From Paratissierella sp033809995 (GTDB taxonomy: Bacteria; Bacillota; Clostridia; Tissierellales; Tissierellaceae): a stretch of DNA of 7,273 nt. The position numbers and the translations under genes were made by a program. Within the stretch, counting starts at the first letter, position 1. The number at the start of each line of letters is the position of its first letter. Shown here in pieces: positions 1 to 4,277 of the stretch. The notes beneath the pieces are model-generated. The model made no database searches and was not told where the DNA came from. It saw only the letters and a program-made list of their open reading frames with translations. The stretch covers positions 1 to 7,273 of the forward strand of contig JAPXKQ010000112.1 in NCBI GenBank assembly GCA_033809995.1. Direction: 5' to 3'.

Positions 1-288
1 TTAAAACTTATTGATGATTTCAGGAGACCAATCACAGTAACAACTGATAGTTTATATTTAGTACGTGGTATAACTGAATGGTATCCTGGCTGGATTAGAA
101 GGGGATGGCTAAACTCTAAAGGTAAACCCGTAGAGAACAGAGACTTATGGGAAGAACTTATATTTTTAAAGAATCGTCATAAAAATATTAAATTCGAACA
201 TGTTAGAGGTCATTCGAAAAACAAAGGTAATAACAGAGCGGACTATCTTGTGAATTTGGCTATGGACGAATATTTAGAATCGCAGTAA
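1..288 (+). CDS. rnhA: Ribonuclease HI, C-terminal part (5' end outside the window)
   Basis: RNase HI cuts the RNA strand of RNA-DNA hybrids, for example replication primers. The 95 visible residues are open from base 1 and match the second half of the family. A TDS motif at residues 15-17 supplies the third catalytic acid (D16, like D70 of the E. coli enzyme). GITEWYPGWIRRGW with KPVENRDLW (23-50) is the usual handle/helix region. VRGHSKNKGNNRAD (68-81) carries the conserved His (H71) and last catalytic Asp (D81). Spacings of 55 and 10 residues agree with E. coli D70-H124-D134. The first two acidic residues (D10 and E48 equivalents) must lie upstream of the window. Its last codons overlap the first 29-bp promoter-like box. 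The family is secure. That it is a phage copy rather than a host gene is inferred from the small phage-type genes that follow. Confidence 0.93.
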   Translation, partial: LKLIDDFRRPITVTTDSLYLVRGITEWYPGWIRRGWLNSKGKPVENRDLWEELIFLKNRHKNIKFEHVRGHSKNKGNNRADYLVNLAMDEYLESQ

Positions 289-308
289 AAACACACTCTG
301 TAATGAAA
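280..308 (+). promoter_or_regulatory. 29-bp promoter-like box, copy 1
   Basis: This copy follows the shared pattern TCGC, three variable bases, AAAAACACA, five variable bases, TAATGAAA. Its -10-like hexamer is TGTAAT (299-304), weaker than in the other two copies. It overlaps the last codons of the RNase HI gene. A start site about 7 nt after the hexamer would fall near 311, inside the Shine-Dalgarno sequence of the next gene (306-312), so this copy may not drive that gene as a plain promoter. Confidence 0.6.
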
Positions 309-320
309 GGAGTGGTAAAC

Positions 321-491
321 ATGAAAATAAGCGAGATGATAATTTCAGCCATAATAAAGAAAGGAATTCTTTACGAAGCTAGGAATGTTGATATAGATGT
401 TGATATTCCAATGGCTAATCAAGAAGGAACCGAATTTATTAGGGTTAATTTCAAAGCTGAACATATGACTATACGAATTGATAAAGAATAA
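321..491 (+). CDS. Small hypothetical phage protein, 56 aa
   Basis: No family is recognised. The 56-residue product starts MKISEMIISAIIKKG and ends HMTIRIDKE. It has an amphipathic N-terminal helix, an acidic stretch NVDIDVDIP and short strand-like segments (EFIRVNF, MTIRI), so it looks like a small soluble alpha/beta protein without a clear membrane helix. An in-frame ATG at 303 was not chosen because its own codons form the ribosome binding site; AAAGGAG (306-312) lies 8 nt before the ATG at 321, which is the ideal spacing. The stop codon overlaps the first base of a strong intrinsic terminator. The gene therefore forms its own short unit between RNase HI and the next promoter-like box, unless it is read through from upstream. 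Confidence 0.75.
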   Translation: MKISEMIISAIIKKGILYEARNVDIDVDIPMANQEGTEFIRVNFKAEHMTIRIDKE

Positions 492-521
492 CTGTTAAGG
501 AAACTTAGCAGTTTTTCTTTT
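491..521 (+). terminator. Intrinsic terminator with GAAA tetraloop
   Basis: A 9-bp stem pairs ACTGTTAAG (491-499) with CTTAGCAGT (504-512), including one G-U pair. It is capped by a GAAA tetraloop (500-503) and followed by TTTTCTTTT. It begins on the last base of the stop codon of the 56-aa gene, and its T tract runs into the second 29-bp box. Confidence 0.85.
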
Positions 522-549
522 CGCGTAAAAAACACATCCTATAATGAAA
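521..549 (+). promoter_or_regulatory. 29-bp promoter-like box, copy 2
   Basis: Same pattern as the copies at 280 and 1204, with a perfect TATAAT (540-545). The expected start site near 552 leaves a leader of about 30 nt before the ATG at 582 and keeps the Shine-Dalgarno (568-574) in the transcript. At 16-18 bp upstream of TATAAT there is no TTGACA-like -35 box, only the conserved TCGC. It sits directly after a terminator, as expected for a promoter that restarts transcription. Confidence 0.75.
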
Positions 550-581
550 CGATAAAATACTATTTTGAGAGGAGAATTTTA

Positions 582-779
582 ATGAAAAATTTATTCGAGG
601 TTCTAAAAGCAAACAAGAAGAACATAGTAAGAGGTGCTTTATTAGTAGGAGGTGCAATAGTTGCGGCAGTAATAGCGAAAGCAATATTGGGAGCTGATGA
701 AGTTGAATATGAGGTATTCGATGCAGATTTAGAACAAGAAGAGGTAAATGAAGTTGAAGTAGAAACATCAGAAGAATAA
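582..779 (+). CDS. Small single-pass membrane protein with acidic tail, 65 aa
   Basis: The product has a basic N-terminus (KANKKNIVR, residues 9-17), one clear membrane helix (about 18-36, GALLVGGAIVAAVIAKAIL) and a very acidic tail (37-65) rich in Glu and Asp. By the positive-inside rule the N-terminus should be cytoplasmic, placing the acidic tail outside; with so short a protein this is tentative. AGAGGAG (568-574) lies 7 nt before the ATG. The gene sits between the second 29-bp box and a terminator, so it looks like a monocistronic unit. Function unknown. Holin-like length and topology are noted, but one helix, an acidic rather than basic C-terminus, and neighbours from the replication region argue against a holin. 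Confidence 0.8.
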   Translation: MKNLFEVLKANKKNIVRGALLVGGAIVAAVIAKAILGADEVEYEVFDADLEQEEVNEVEVETSEE

Positions 780-797
780 TGAATAGTTTCATAGAAG

Positions 798-830
798 GAG
801 TATTATGCTAAAACATAGTACTCTTTCTTT
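798..830 (+). terminator. Intrinsic terminator after the 65-aa gene
   Basis: A 10-bp stem pairs GAGTATTATG (798-807) with CATAGTACTC (814-823), including one G-U pair. The loop is CTAAAA and the 3' side is followed by TTTCTTT. No recognisable promoter lies between it and the next gene (ribosome binding site from 838), so partial read-through or RNA processing may be needed for that gene. Confidence 0.75.
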
Positions 831-854
831 ATATTTCTTGAAAGGAGTGTAAAG

Positions 855-1028
855 ATGACTGATAAAAAACAAACTAAAAGAGAAGAGAAAATACTACAAG
901 CAGTTATAACATTATCTATATTAACCATTGTAGCTGTTAGATTAATGACCAAGGATATTAATAGAAGGCCTATTGTTAACCACTTCTACGTTATAAATGA
1001 TAAAATAGTACCGTTTAGATTTAGATAA
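855..1028 (+). CDS. Small membrane protein, 57 aa
   Basis: No family is recognised. The 57-residue product begins with a highly charged segment (MTDKKQTKREEK, 1-12), followed by one membrane helix (about 13-31, ILQAVITLSILTIVAVRLM) and a basic C-terminal part ending VPFRFR. TTGAAAGGAG (838-847) precedes the ATG with 7 nt spacing, giving a confident start. The gene directly follows a terminator hairpin and is separated by 22 nt from the 50-aa membrane protein gene downstream, with which it is probably co-transcribed. Both flanks are charged, so topology is uncertain. Function unknown; it belongs to the run of tiny membrane proteins between the RNase HI gene and 1506. Confidence 0.8.
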   Translation: MTDKKQTKREEKILQAVITLSILTIVAVRLMTKDINRRPIVNHFYVINDKIVPFRFR

Positions 1029-1050
1029 TAAGTATTAAAGGGGGATATTT

Positions 1051-1203
1051 ATGAAGACACTAAAGAATAAAATAATGGCTACGGCTCTTATATTACTAGG
1101 TTATTTATCAACTAAAATAGAGGGTGATGGTGCATTTTTTATATTTACATTATTAATCGGTGTACCATTATTCTTTGAGAAAAAGAATTGGATTGATATT
1201 TAG
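1051..1203 (+). CDS. Small two-helix membrane protein, 50 aa
   Basis: The product starts with a basic MKTLKNK, then has a first hydrophobic segment (about 8-20, IMATALILLGYLS), a short polar turn TKIEGDG (21-27) and a second hydrophobic segment (28-42, AFFIFTLLIGVPLFF), ending EKKNWIDI. This predicts a hairpin with both ends in the cytoplasm. Proteins of this size and pattern, with a GDG-type turn and a PLFF(x)KKNW end, recur from memory in Bacillota phages, but no function is known to me. Its ribosome binding site is AAAGGGGG (1037-1044) with 6 nt spacing, a variant also used at 2239 and 5847. The stop codon directly abuts the third 29-bp box. Confidence 0.8.
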   Translation: MKTLKNKIMATALILLGYLSTKIEGDGAFFIFTLLIGVPLFFEKKNWIDI

Positions 1204-1232
1204 TCGCACGAAAAACACATCTTATAATGAAA
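1204..1232 (+). promoter_or_regulatory. 29-bp promoter-like box, copy 3
   Basis: Third copy of the TCGC / AAAAACACA / TAATGAAA pattern, with a perfect TATAAT (1223-1228). The predicted start near 1235 leaves about 26 nt of leader including the Shine-Dalgarno (1246-1252) of the 81-aa gene. No TTGACA-like -35 box is seen. It begins on the base after the TAG of the upstream gene. Confidence 0.75.
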
Positions 1233-1260
1233 AGAATAACTCTTGAAAGGAGAATGTAAA

Positions 1261-1506
1261 ATGATAAAAACTATTATAGGTTTAACAACAAGTATAGGAG
1301 TATGTCAAGTAGTGCAAAATATTGTAGAGGCGACTACCCCAGACAATTTAAGTAAGGTTAAAAAGATTACAACGATTATTGGGGGTATGGCGGTTAGTGC
1401 AGTATTGAGTAACTTGGCAAGCGAATATGCAGAAGAACAATTTGATAGTATTAGAAATACATTTAACACATTAACTAAAAAACAAGAAGAAGTTCAAAGC
1501 GAGTAG
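1261..1506 (+). CDS. Small membrane-associated protein, 81 aa
   Basis: No family is recognised. Residues 1-22 (MIKTIIGLTTSIGVCQVVQNIV) are moderately hydrophobic. After a polar linker with a KVKK basic patch comes a second hydrophobic stretch (about 37-52, TTIIGGMAVSAVLSNL), then an acidic, helical, probably coiled-coil C-terminus (54-81). Two weak membrane helices or one hydrophobic hairpin are possible. An in-frame TTG at 1243 is part of the ribosome binding site TTGAAAGGAG (1243-1252), so the ATG at 1261 (8 nt spacing) was chosen. The gene has its own promoter-like box (1204-1232) and its stop codon lies inside the stem of a terminator, so it forms a complete single-gene unit. Confidence 0.78.
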   Translation: MIKTIIGLTTSIGVCQVVQNIVEATTPDNLSKVKKITTIIGGMAVSAVLSNLASEYAEEQFDSIRNTFNTLTKKQEEVQSE

Positions 1507-1528
1507 CGACATGCTACTTTCTTTTTTC
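1501..1528 (+). terminator. Intrinsic terminator after the 81-aa gene
   Basis: The stem pairs AGTAGC (1502-1507) with GCTACT (1513-1518), extendable by a G-U pair at the base. The loop is GACAT and the 3' side is followed by TTCTTTTTTC. The stop codon (TAG, 1504-1506) is inside the 5' arm, so translating ribosomes may affect termination. Confidence 0.8.
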
Positions 1529-1551
1529 AATCTTTGAAAGGAGAATTGCAA

Positions 1552-2217
1552 ATGAGCGATAAAAAAGTGGATATTAAAGTTGATAGAGGAGGATATGGTA
1601 CTGAAATAATTAAGATGGACTTTCCTTCTAACAGTCATAAAAGTAAAGAGAAGATGAAAAAACCAGAAAAAAAAGTCGAGAAAATAACGTCTGGTAAAGT
1701 TATTAAACAAAAGAAGTCACTTGGTAAAAAATTTGCTGAGACTTTTCTAGGTGAGAATATAGAATCAGTATCTTCTTATATTATCTACGATGTTATTATC
1801 CCAGCTGCTAAGAATATGATATTTGATACTGTGAATAATGGTATTGAGATGTTATTATTCGGACAGATAAGGGGTAGTAGAACACAACGTGATAGAGGTA
1901 GATCCTACGTAAGTTATAGTAGCTATTATAAGGATAGGTATCGAGATAGACAGATATCGCAACGCAATAGAGCTAGACATAACTTCGATGATATTATACT
2001 AGAATCAAGAGGTGAGGCGGAGGTAGTATTAAGTCATCTTGTTGAATTAATTGATGTTTATGGTATGGCTAGTGTAGCAGACTTGTATGATTTAGTAGGA
2101 GTGACAAGTAATTTTACAGATAATAGGTACGGATGGGACAACTTAAGCTCTGCTAGAGTTGTACCAGTTAGAGGAGGATATTTATTAGAACTACCTAGAC
2201 CGATTGTTTTAGATTAA
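1552..2217 (+). CDS. Basic hypothetical phage protein, 221 aa
   Basis: The protein has three visible parts. Residues 1-64 are very Lys-rich and probably disordered. Residues 65-105 form a less charged region with a hydrophobic face (SSYIIYDVIIPAAKNMIFDTV). Residues 106-145 are rich in Arg, Ser and Tyr (RGSRTQRDRGRS and RDRQISQRNRARH), which suggests nucleic-acid or phospholipid contact. The C-terminal domain (145-221) contains FDDIILESRGEAE, VYGMASVADLYDLVG, DNRYGWDNLSSA and a final GGYLLELPRP. I recall this C-terminal signature as common in phages of Bacillota, where it is annotated as unknown. The TTG at 1534 lies in the ribosome binding site (TTGAAAGGAG, 1534-1543), so the ATG at 1552 is the start (8 nt spacing). 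No promoter is seen after the terminator at 1501-1528, so read-through is likely. Confidence 0.85.
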   Translation: MSDKKVDIKVDRGGYGTEIIKMDFPSNSHKSKEKMKKPEKKVEKITSGKVIKQKKSLGKKFAETFLGENIESVSSYIIYDVIIPAAKNMIFDTVNNGIEMLLFGQIRGSRTQRDRGRSYVSYSSYYKDRYRDRQISQRNRARHNFDDIILESRGEAEVVLSHLVELIDVYGMASVADLYDLVGVTSNFTDNRYGWDNLSSARVVPVRGGYLLELPRPIVLD

Positions 2218-2238
2218 TAATAAAAAAGGGGGATATAA

Positions 2239-2445
2239 ATGAGACACGTAGATGTACATGAGATGTTTACTAGATTATTTCCTATGTATTCAGCAGGAAA
2301 GTATACCTGGTATCCAAATGGGAGAAATACTATAAGAATTAAAATTATAGAAAACATAGAATTTATATTTACCTATCATAATAATAGATGCTGGTCTTTT
2401 GAAACTTTACCCATGTATAACAAGTATCGTGTAAAGGATTGTTAA
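2239..2445 (+). CDS. Small hypothetical phage protein, 68 aa
   Basis: No family is recognised. The 68-residue product, MRHVDVHEMFTRLFP at the start, is rich in aromatic residues and His, with strand-like segments TIRIKIIE and IEFIFTYH and a Trp-containing NNRCWSFET near residues 48-56. It has no membrane helix or signal peptide and two Cys (51 and 68) that do not form a clear metal site. It looks like a small soluble alpha/beta protein. AAAGGGGG (2225-2232) lies 6 nt before the ATG, identical in sequence and spacing to the site before the 50-aa gene. It is followed after a single base by the next start codon, so translation of the two is probably coupled. Confidence 0.8.
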   Translation: MRHVDVHEMFTRLFPMYSAGKYTWYPNGRNTIRIKIIENIEFIFTYHNNRCWSFETLPMYNKYRVKDC

Positions 2446-2446
2446 T

Positions 2447-2680
2447 ATGAACTTACATGAAATGAGAGACTTTATATCCAACGCGTATCCTGGCCAGAAG
2501 TGGAAGAATAGAGTTAAAAAGATGGGTGAGAACCAGATAATAGCTATATATTATAGTATGATAAATCGACAGAATTCTTTTGCGCAAAAAGCTACACATA
2601 TAAAATTAGATAAGACAACAGTTGGTAAGGACGAATCATACGAACAATTAACAATATTTGATATTTTGAAAGGAGACTAG
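2447..2680 (+). CDS. Small hypothetical protein with C-terminal clamp-binding-like motif, 77 aa
   Basis: The 77-residue product is soluble-looking. Residues 1-45 contain MRDFISNAYPGQKWKNRVKKMGENQIIAIYYSM, probably two helices with a basic patch. The C-terminus (66-77) reads EQLTIFDILKGD; QLTIF (67-71) resembles the QL(S/D)LF pentapeptide with which many replication and repair proteins bind the bacterial DNA polymerase sliding clamp. That binding is an inference from five residues. The start is one base after the preceding stop codon with a weak AAAGG (2433-2437) upstream, which suggests translational coupling. The last codons contain the ribosome binding site TTGAAAGGAG (2666-2675) of the next gene. 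No known family is recognised. Confidence 0.8.
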   Translation: MNLHEMRDFISNAYPGQKWKNRVKKMGENQIIAIYYSMINRQNSFAQKATHIKLDKTTVGKDESYEQLTIFDILKGD

Positions 2681-2688
2681 AGAATAAA

Positions 2689-2859
2689 ATGAAACAAGAT
2701 AGAGACGAAGTAATAGCTTTGTTAAAGGCAGATATTATCGCTCTAGAAGGGTTTATTAAATCTATACCTCATACCATGTTTAAGGAAGATAGATTTGAGT
2801 ATGTATTAATAGACCATCTTATATTAGCATTAAATTTACTAGAGTCAGATATGAAATAG
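2689..2859 (+). CDS. Small helical hypothetical protein, 56 aa
   Basis: The 56-residue product reads as two helices. The first (about 4-25) is DRDEVIALLKADIIALEGFIK, the second (35-54) contains RFEYVLIDHLILALNLLES, and a loop SIPHTMF joins them. This predicts a small amphipathic helical hairpin that could dimerise; there is no membrane segment, since hydrophobic residues are regularly spaced with charges. TTGAAAGGAG (2666-2675), inside the end of the preceding gene, lies 13 nt from the ATG, longer than usual for this region, so translation may be reduced or coupled. The coding assignment rests on the ribosome binding site, the position between two genes and the helical amphipathic pattern. 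Function unknown. Confidence 0.72.
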   Translation: MKQDRDEVIALLKADIIALEGFIKSIPHTMFKEDRFEYVLIDHLILALNLLESDMK

Positions 2860-2898
2860 ACGAAATAAATAAGAATATTTTGAAAGGAGAATGAAAAA

Positions 2899-3819
2899 AT
2901 GAATAAATTAGAAGTTATTAAACAATCAATTCAAAAAACTACAGGTAGAACAGGTCTTGTATTGAAAAAATATAGTCCTGAGATACTAATGGGCGCTGGT
3001 ATATTAGGTATTGTAGGAAGTACAGTATTAGCTTGTAAAGCTACATTGAAACTTGAGGACATTATTGATGATGCTAAAAACACGTTAGATACAATAGATA
3101 GCACATTAGAGAGTGGAGAGTATTCAGAACAATATAATGAAGAAGATGCTAAAAAAGATAAAGCAATTGTATATGTTAAAACTGGTGTTGAGTTAGTAAA
3201 ATTATATGCGCCAGCTATATCATTAGGTGTTGTTTCTATAGCTTGTTTAATGGGCAGTCATAATATTATGAAGAAAAGAAACGTTGCCGTCGTAGCAGCG
3301 TATAAGGCAGTTGAGGAAAGTTTCGCTAACTACAGAAGAAGAGTTGTTGAAGAATTTGGTAAGGATAAGGATGAAGAGTATAGATATGGTATAGTAAGAA
3401 CTGAAGAGACTATAACTGAAACTAATAAAGACGGTAAGAAGACAAAAGTTAAAAAGACAGTAGACAGACTTGACCCTAATCATATTTCACAGTATGCTAG
3501 ATTCTTTGATGAGTGTTCTCCTAACTGGAGTAAAACACCAGAATATAACCTGTTATTCTTAAAAGCTCAACAGAACTACGCTAATGATTTATTAAAAGCA
3601 AGGGGGCATTTATTCTTAAATGAAGTTTACGATATGTTAGGTATACCAAGAAGTCAAGCAGGAGCTGTTGTTGGTTGGGTATTAGATAAAGATAATGACA
3701 ACTTTGTGGATTTTGGTATATACAATGGAGATGAAAGAGGAAGAGCATTTGTTAATGGTGATGAAAGAAGTATTTTACTAGATTTCAATGTTGATGGGGT
3801 TATATATGATTTGATTTGA
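2899..3819 (+). CDS. Two-helix phage membrane protein, DUF6353-like, 306 aa
   Basis: The sequence resembles what I recall of the phage family DUF6353, which has no known function. Residues 1-27 are basic. A first membrane helix (about 28-49) holds PEILMGAGILGIVGSTVLACKAT. A soluble acidic segment (50-95) with a helix KLEDIIDDAKNTLDTIDSTL follows. The second helix (about 100-121) is LVKLYAPAISLGVVSIACLMGS, then KKRN. A long C-terminal domain (125-306) includes a charged hairpin (KDGKKTKVKK), the motif RFFDECSPNW, the helix YNLLFLKAQQNYANDLLKARGHLFLNEVY (215-243) and the signature GIPRSQAGAVVGW (248-260), ending DGVIYDLI. Two helices and basic flanks place both ends in the cytoplasm. TTGAAAGGAG (2880-2889) gives a clear start with 9 nt spacing. 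It is the largest complete gene here and precedes the long hairpin at 3830-3885. Confidence 0.85.
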   Translation: MNKLEVIKQSIQKTTGRTGLVLKKYSPEILMGAGILGIVGSTVLACKATLKLEDIIDDAKNTLDTIDSTLESGEYSEQYNEEDAKKDKAIVYVKTGVELVKLYAPAISLGVVSIACLMGSHNIMKKRNVAVVAAYKAVEESFANYRRRVVEEFGKDKDEEYRYGIVRTEETITETNKDGKKTKVKKTVDRLDPNHISQYARFFDECSPNWSKTPEYNLLFLKAQQNYANDLLKARGHLFLNEVYDMLGIPRSQAGAVVGWVLDKDNDNFVDFGIYNGDERGRAFVNGDERSILLDFNVDGVIYDLI

Positions 3820-3829
3820 AGAAGAGACG

Positions 3830-3885
3830 GTTTGGATAGTATAGGTTCTGGCTACTTTTGGCAGGACCTAATAAACTATCCAAAC
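3830..3885 (+). other. Long structured RNA/DNA hairpin in the gap between genes
   Basis: An 11-bp perfect outer stem pairs GTTTGGATAGT (3830-3840) with ACTATCCAAAC (3875-3885). A small internal loop (A3841 against ATAA 3871-3874) leads to a 9-bp inner stem pairing TAGGTTCTG (3842-3850) with CAGGACCTA (3862-3870), with one G-U pair. The loop is 11 nt (3851-3861). It lies between the DUF6353-like gene and the 36-aa gene, whose Shine-Dalgarno begins 18 nt later. No T tract follows, so it is a poor match to an intrinsic terminator. It may be a 3'-end stabiliser, a processing site or a cis-regulator of the next gene. Confidence 0.75.
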
Positions 3886-3916
3886 TTATATTTGTATGAT
3901 AATGGGAGGTGTTAGT

Positions 3917-4027
3917 GTGAATAAAAAGTATAAATTCAGACATATGTTATTCGATTTATTCATGACCGTTATAACTGGTGGAGCGTGGTTGATATGGGTT
4001 TTAATAAGATATTTAAGAACACACTAA
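3917..4027 (+). CDS. Membrane miniprotein, 36 aa, GTG start
   Basis: The 36-residue product has a basic N-terminus (MNKKYKFRH, first residue from GTG), one membrane helix (about 10-30, containing DLFMTVITGGAWLIWVLI) and a short basic tail RYLRTH. Proteins with the same plan, a TGG(x)WLIW core and RY/RYLR end, recur from memory in Bacillota phages, without known function. GGGAGGT (3904-3910) lies 6 nt before the GTG, a strong site close to the anti-Shine-Dalgarno complement. The gene overlaps the next by 34 nt in another frame and starts 31 nt after the long hairpin at 3830-3885, which could control its translation. Single-helix proteins of this size often modulate a larger membrane partner; here that is speculation. 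Confidence 0.8.
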   Translation: MNKKYKFRHMLFDLFMTVITGGAWLIWVLIRYLRTH

Positions 4028-4254
4028 AAGCCGAAGATACCATTTCCAGAACTTACAATTGTGTTATAATGATGTTTTATGATTATGAAAACAATTACTT
4101 TGTTGATGAGACTGGGGCTATTATATATGAACTATTCAAATATATTACACCTAACGAATTATTACTGTTCAAGCAGATGAATGAAGACTTATTTATATTA
4201 CGTCCGAATGGGGATTATATTGAGATGATAGCGCCAGAATATCTACCATATTAA
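3994..4254 (+). CDS. Small hypothetical phage protein, 86 aa
   Basis: No family is recognised. The 86-residue product is soluble-looking and rich in Tyr, Phe and Asn. An N-terminal basic helix MGFNKIFKNTLK is followed by strand-like segments (NCVIMMFYDY, NYFVDETGAIIYELF, DLFILRPNGDYIEMI), suggesting a small beta-rich fold. A GTG at 3985 in frame was rejected because it lies 1 nt from the Shine-Dalgarno; GGTGGAG (3977-3983) fits the ATG at 3994 with 10 nt spacing. The start lies inside the 36-aa membrane protein gene (34-nt overlap), so the two are probably translated in a coupled way. The downstream gene follows after 23 nt with its own strong ribosome binding site. Confidence 0.78.
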   Translation: MGFNKIFKNTLKAEDTISRTYNCVIMMFYDYENNYFVDETGAIIYELFKYITPNELLLFKQMNEDLFILRPNGDYIEMIAPEYLPY

Positions 4255-4277
4255 AATTTCTTGAAAGGAGAATTAAA

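Noticed and set aside
582..779. 65-aa membrane protein as a holin
   Set aside because: It has one helix and an acidic tail, there is no endolysin nearby and it sits in a replication region; the size alone is not evidence.
505..792. 95-codon ORF on the minus strand
   Set aside because: It lies opposite the well-supported 65-aa membrane protein gene and across a promoter-like box. Its Leu/His-rich sequence is the antisense of an acidic, hydrophobic protein, and no ribosome binding site supports it.
280..1232. The three 29-bp boxes as a CRISPR array
   Set aside because: They are spaced by about 240 and 680 bp with genes between, are not palindromic and contain a promoter-like TATAAT.
1243..1260. 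Upstream TTG starts extending the 81-aa and 221-aa proteins by six residues (also the ATG at 303 for the 56-aa protein)
   Set aside because: In each case the extra codons are the ribosome binding site itself (TTGAAAGGAG or ATGAAAGGAG), and an ATG follows at 8 nt spacing.
1471..1710. 79-codon ORF on the minus strand
   Set aside because: It is antisense to a terminator and to the Lys-rich start of the 221-aa gene. The Phe-rich translation reflects AAA/AAG codons on the other strand.
3247..3483. 78-codon ORF on the minus strand
   Set aside because: It is entirely inside the DUF6353-like gene, has no ribosome binding site and shows antisense-type composition.
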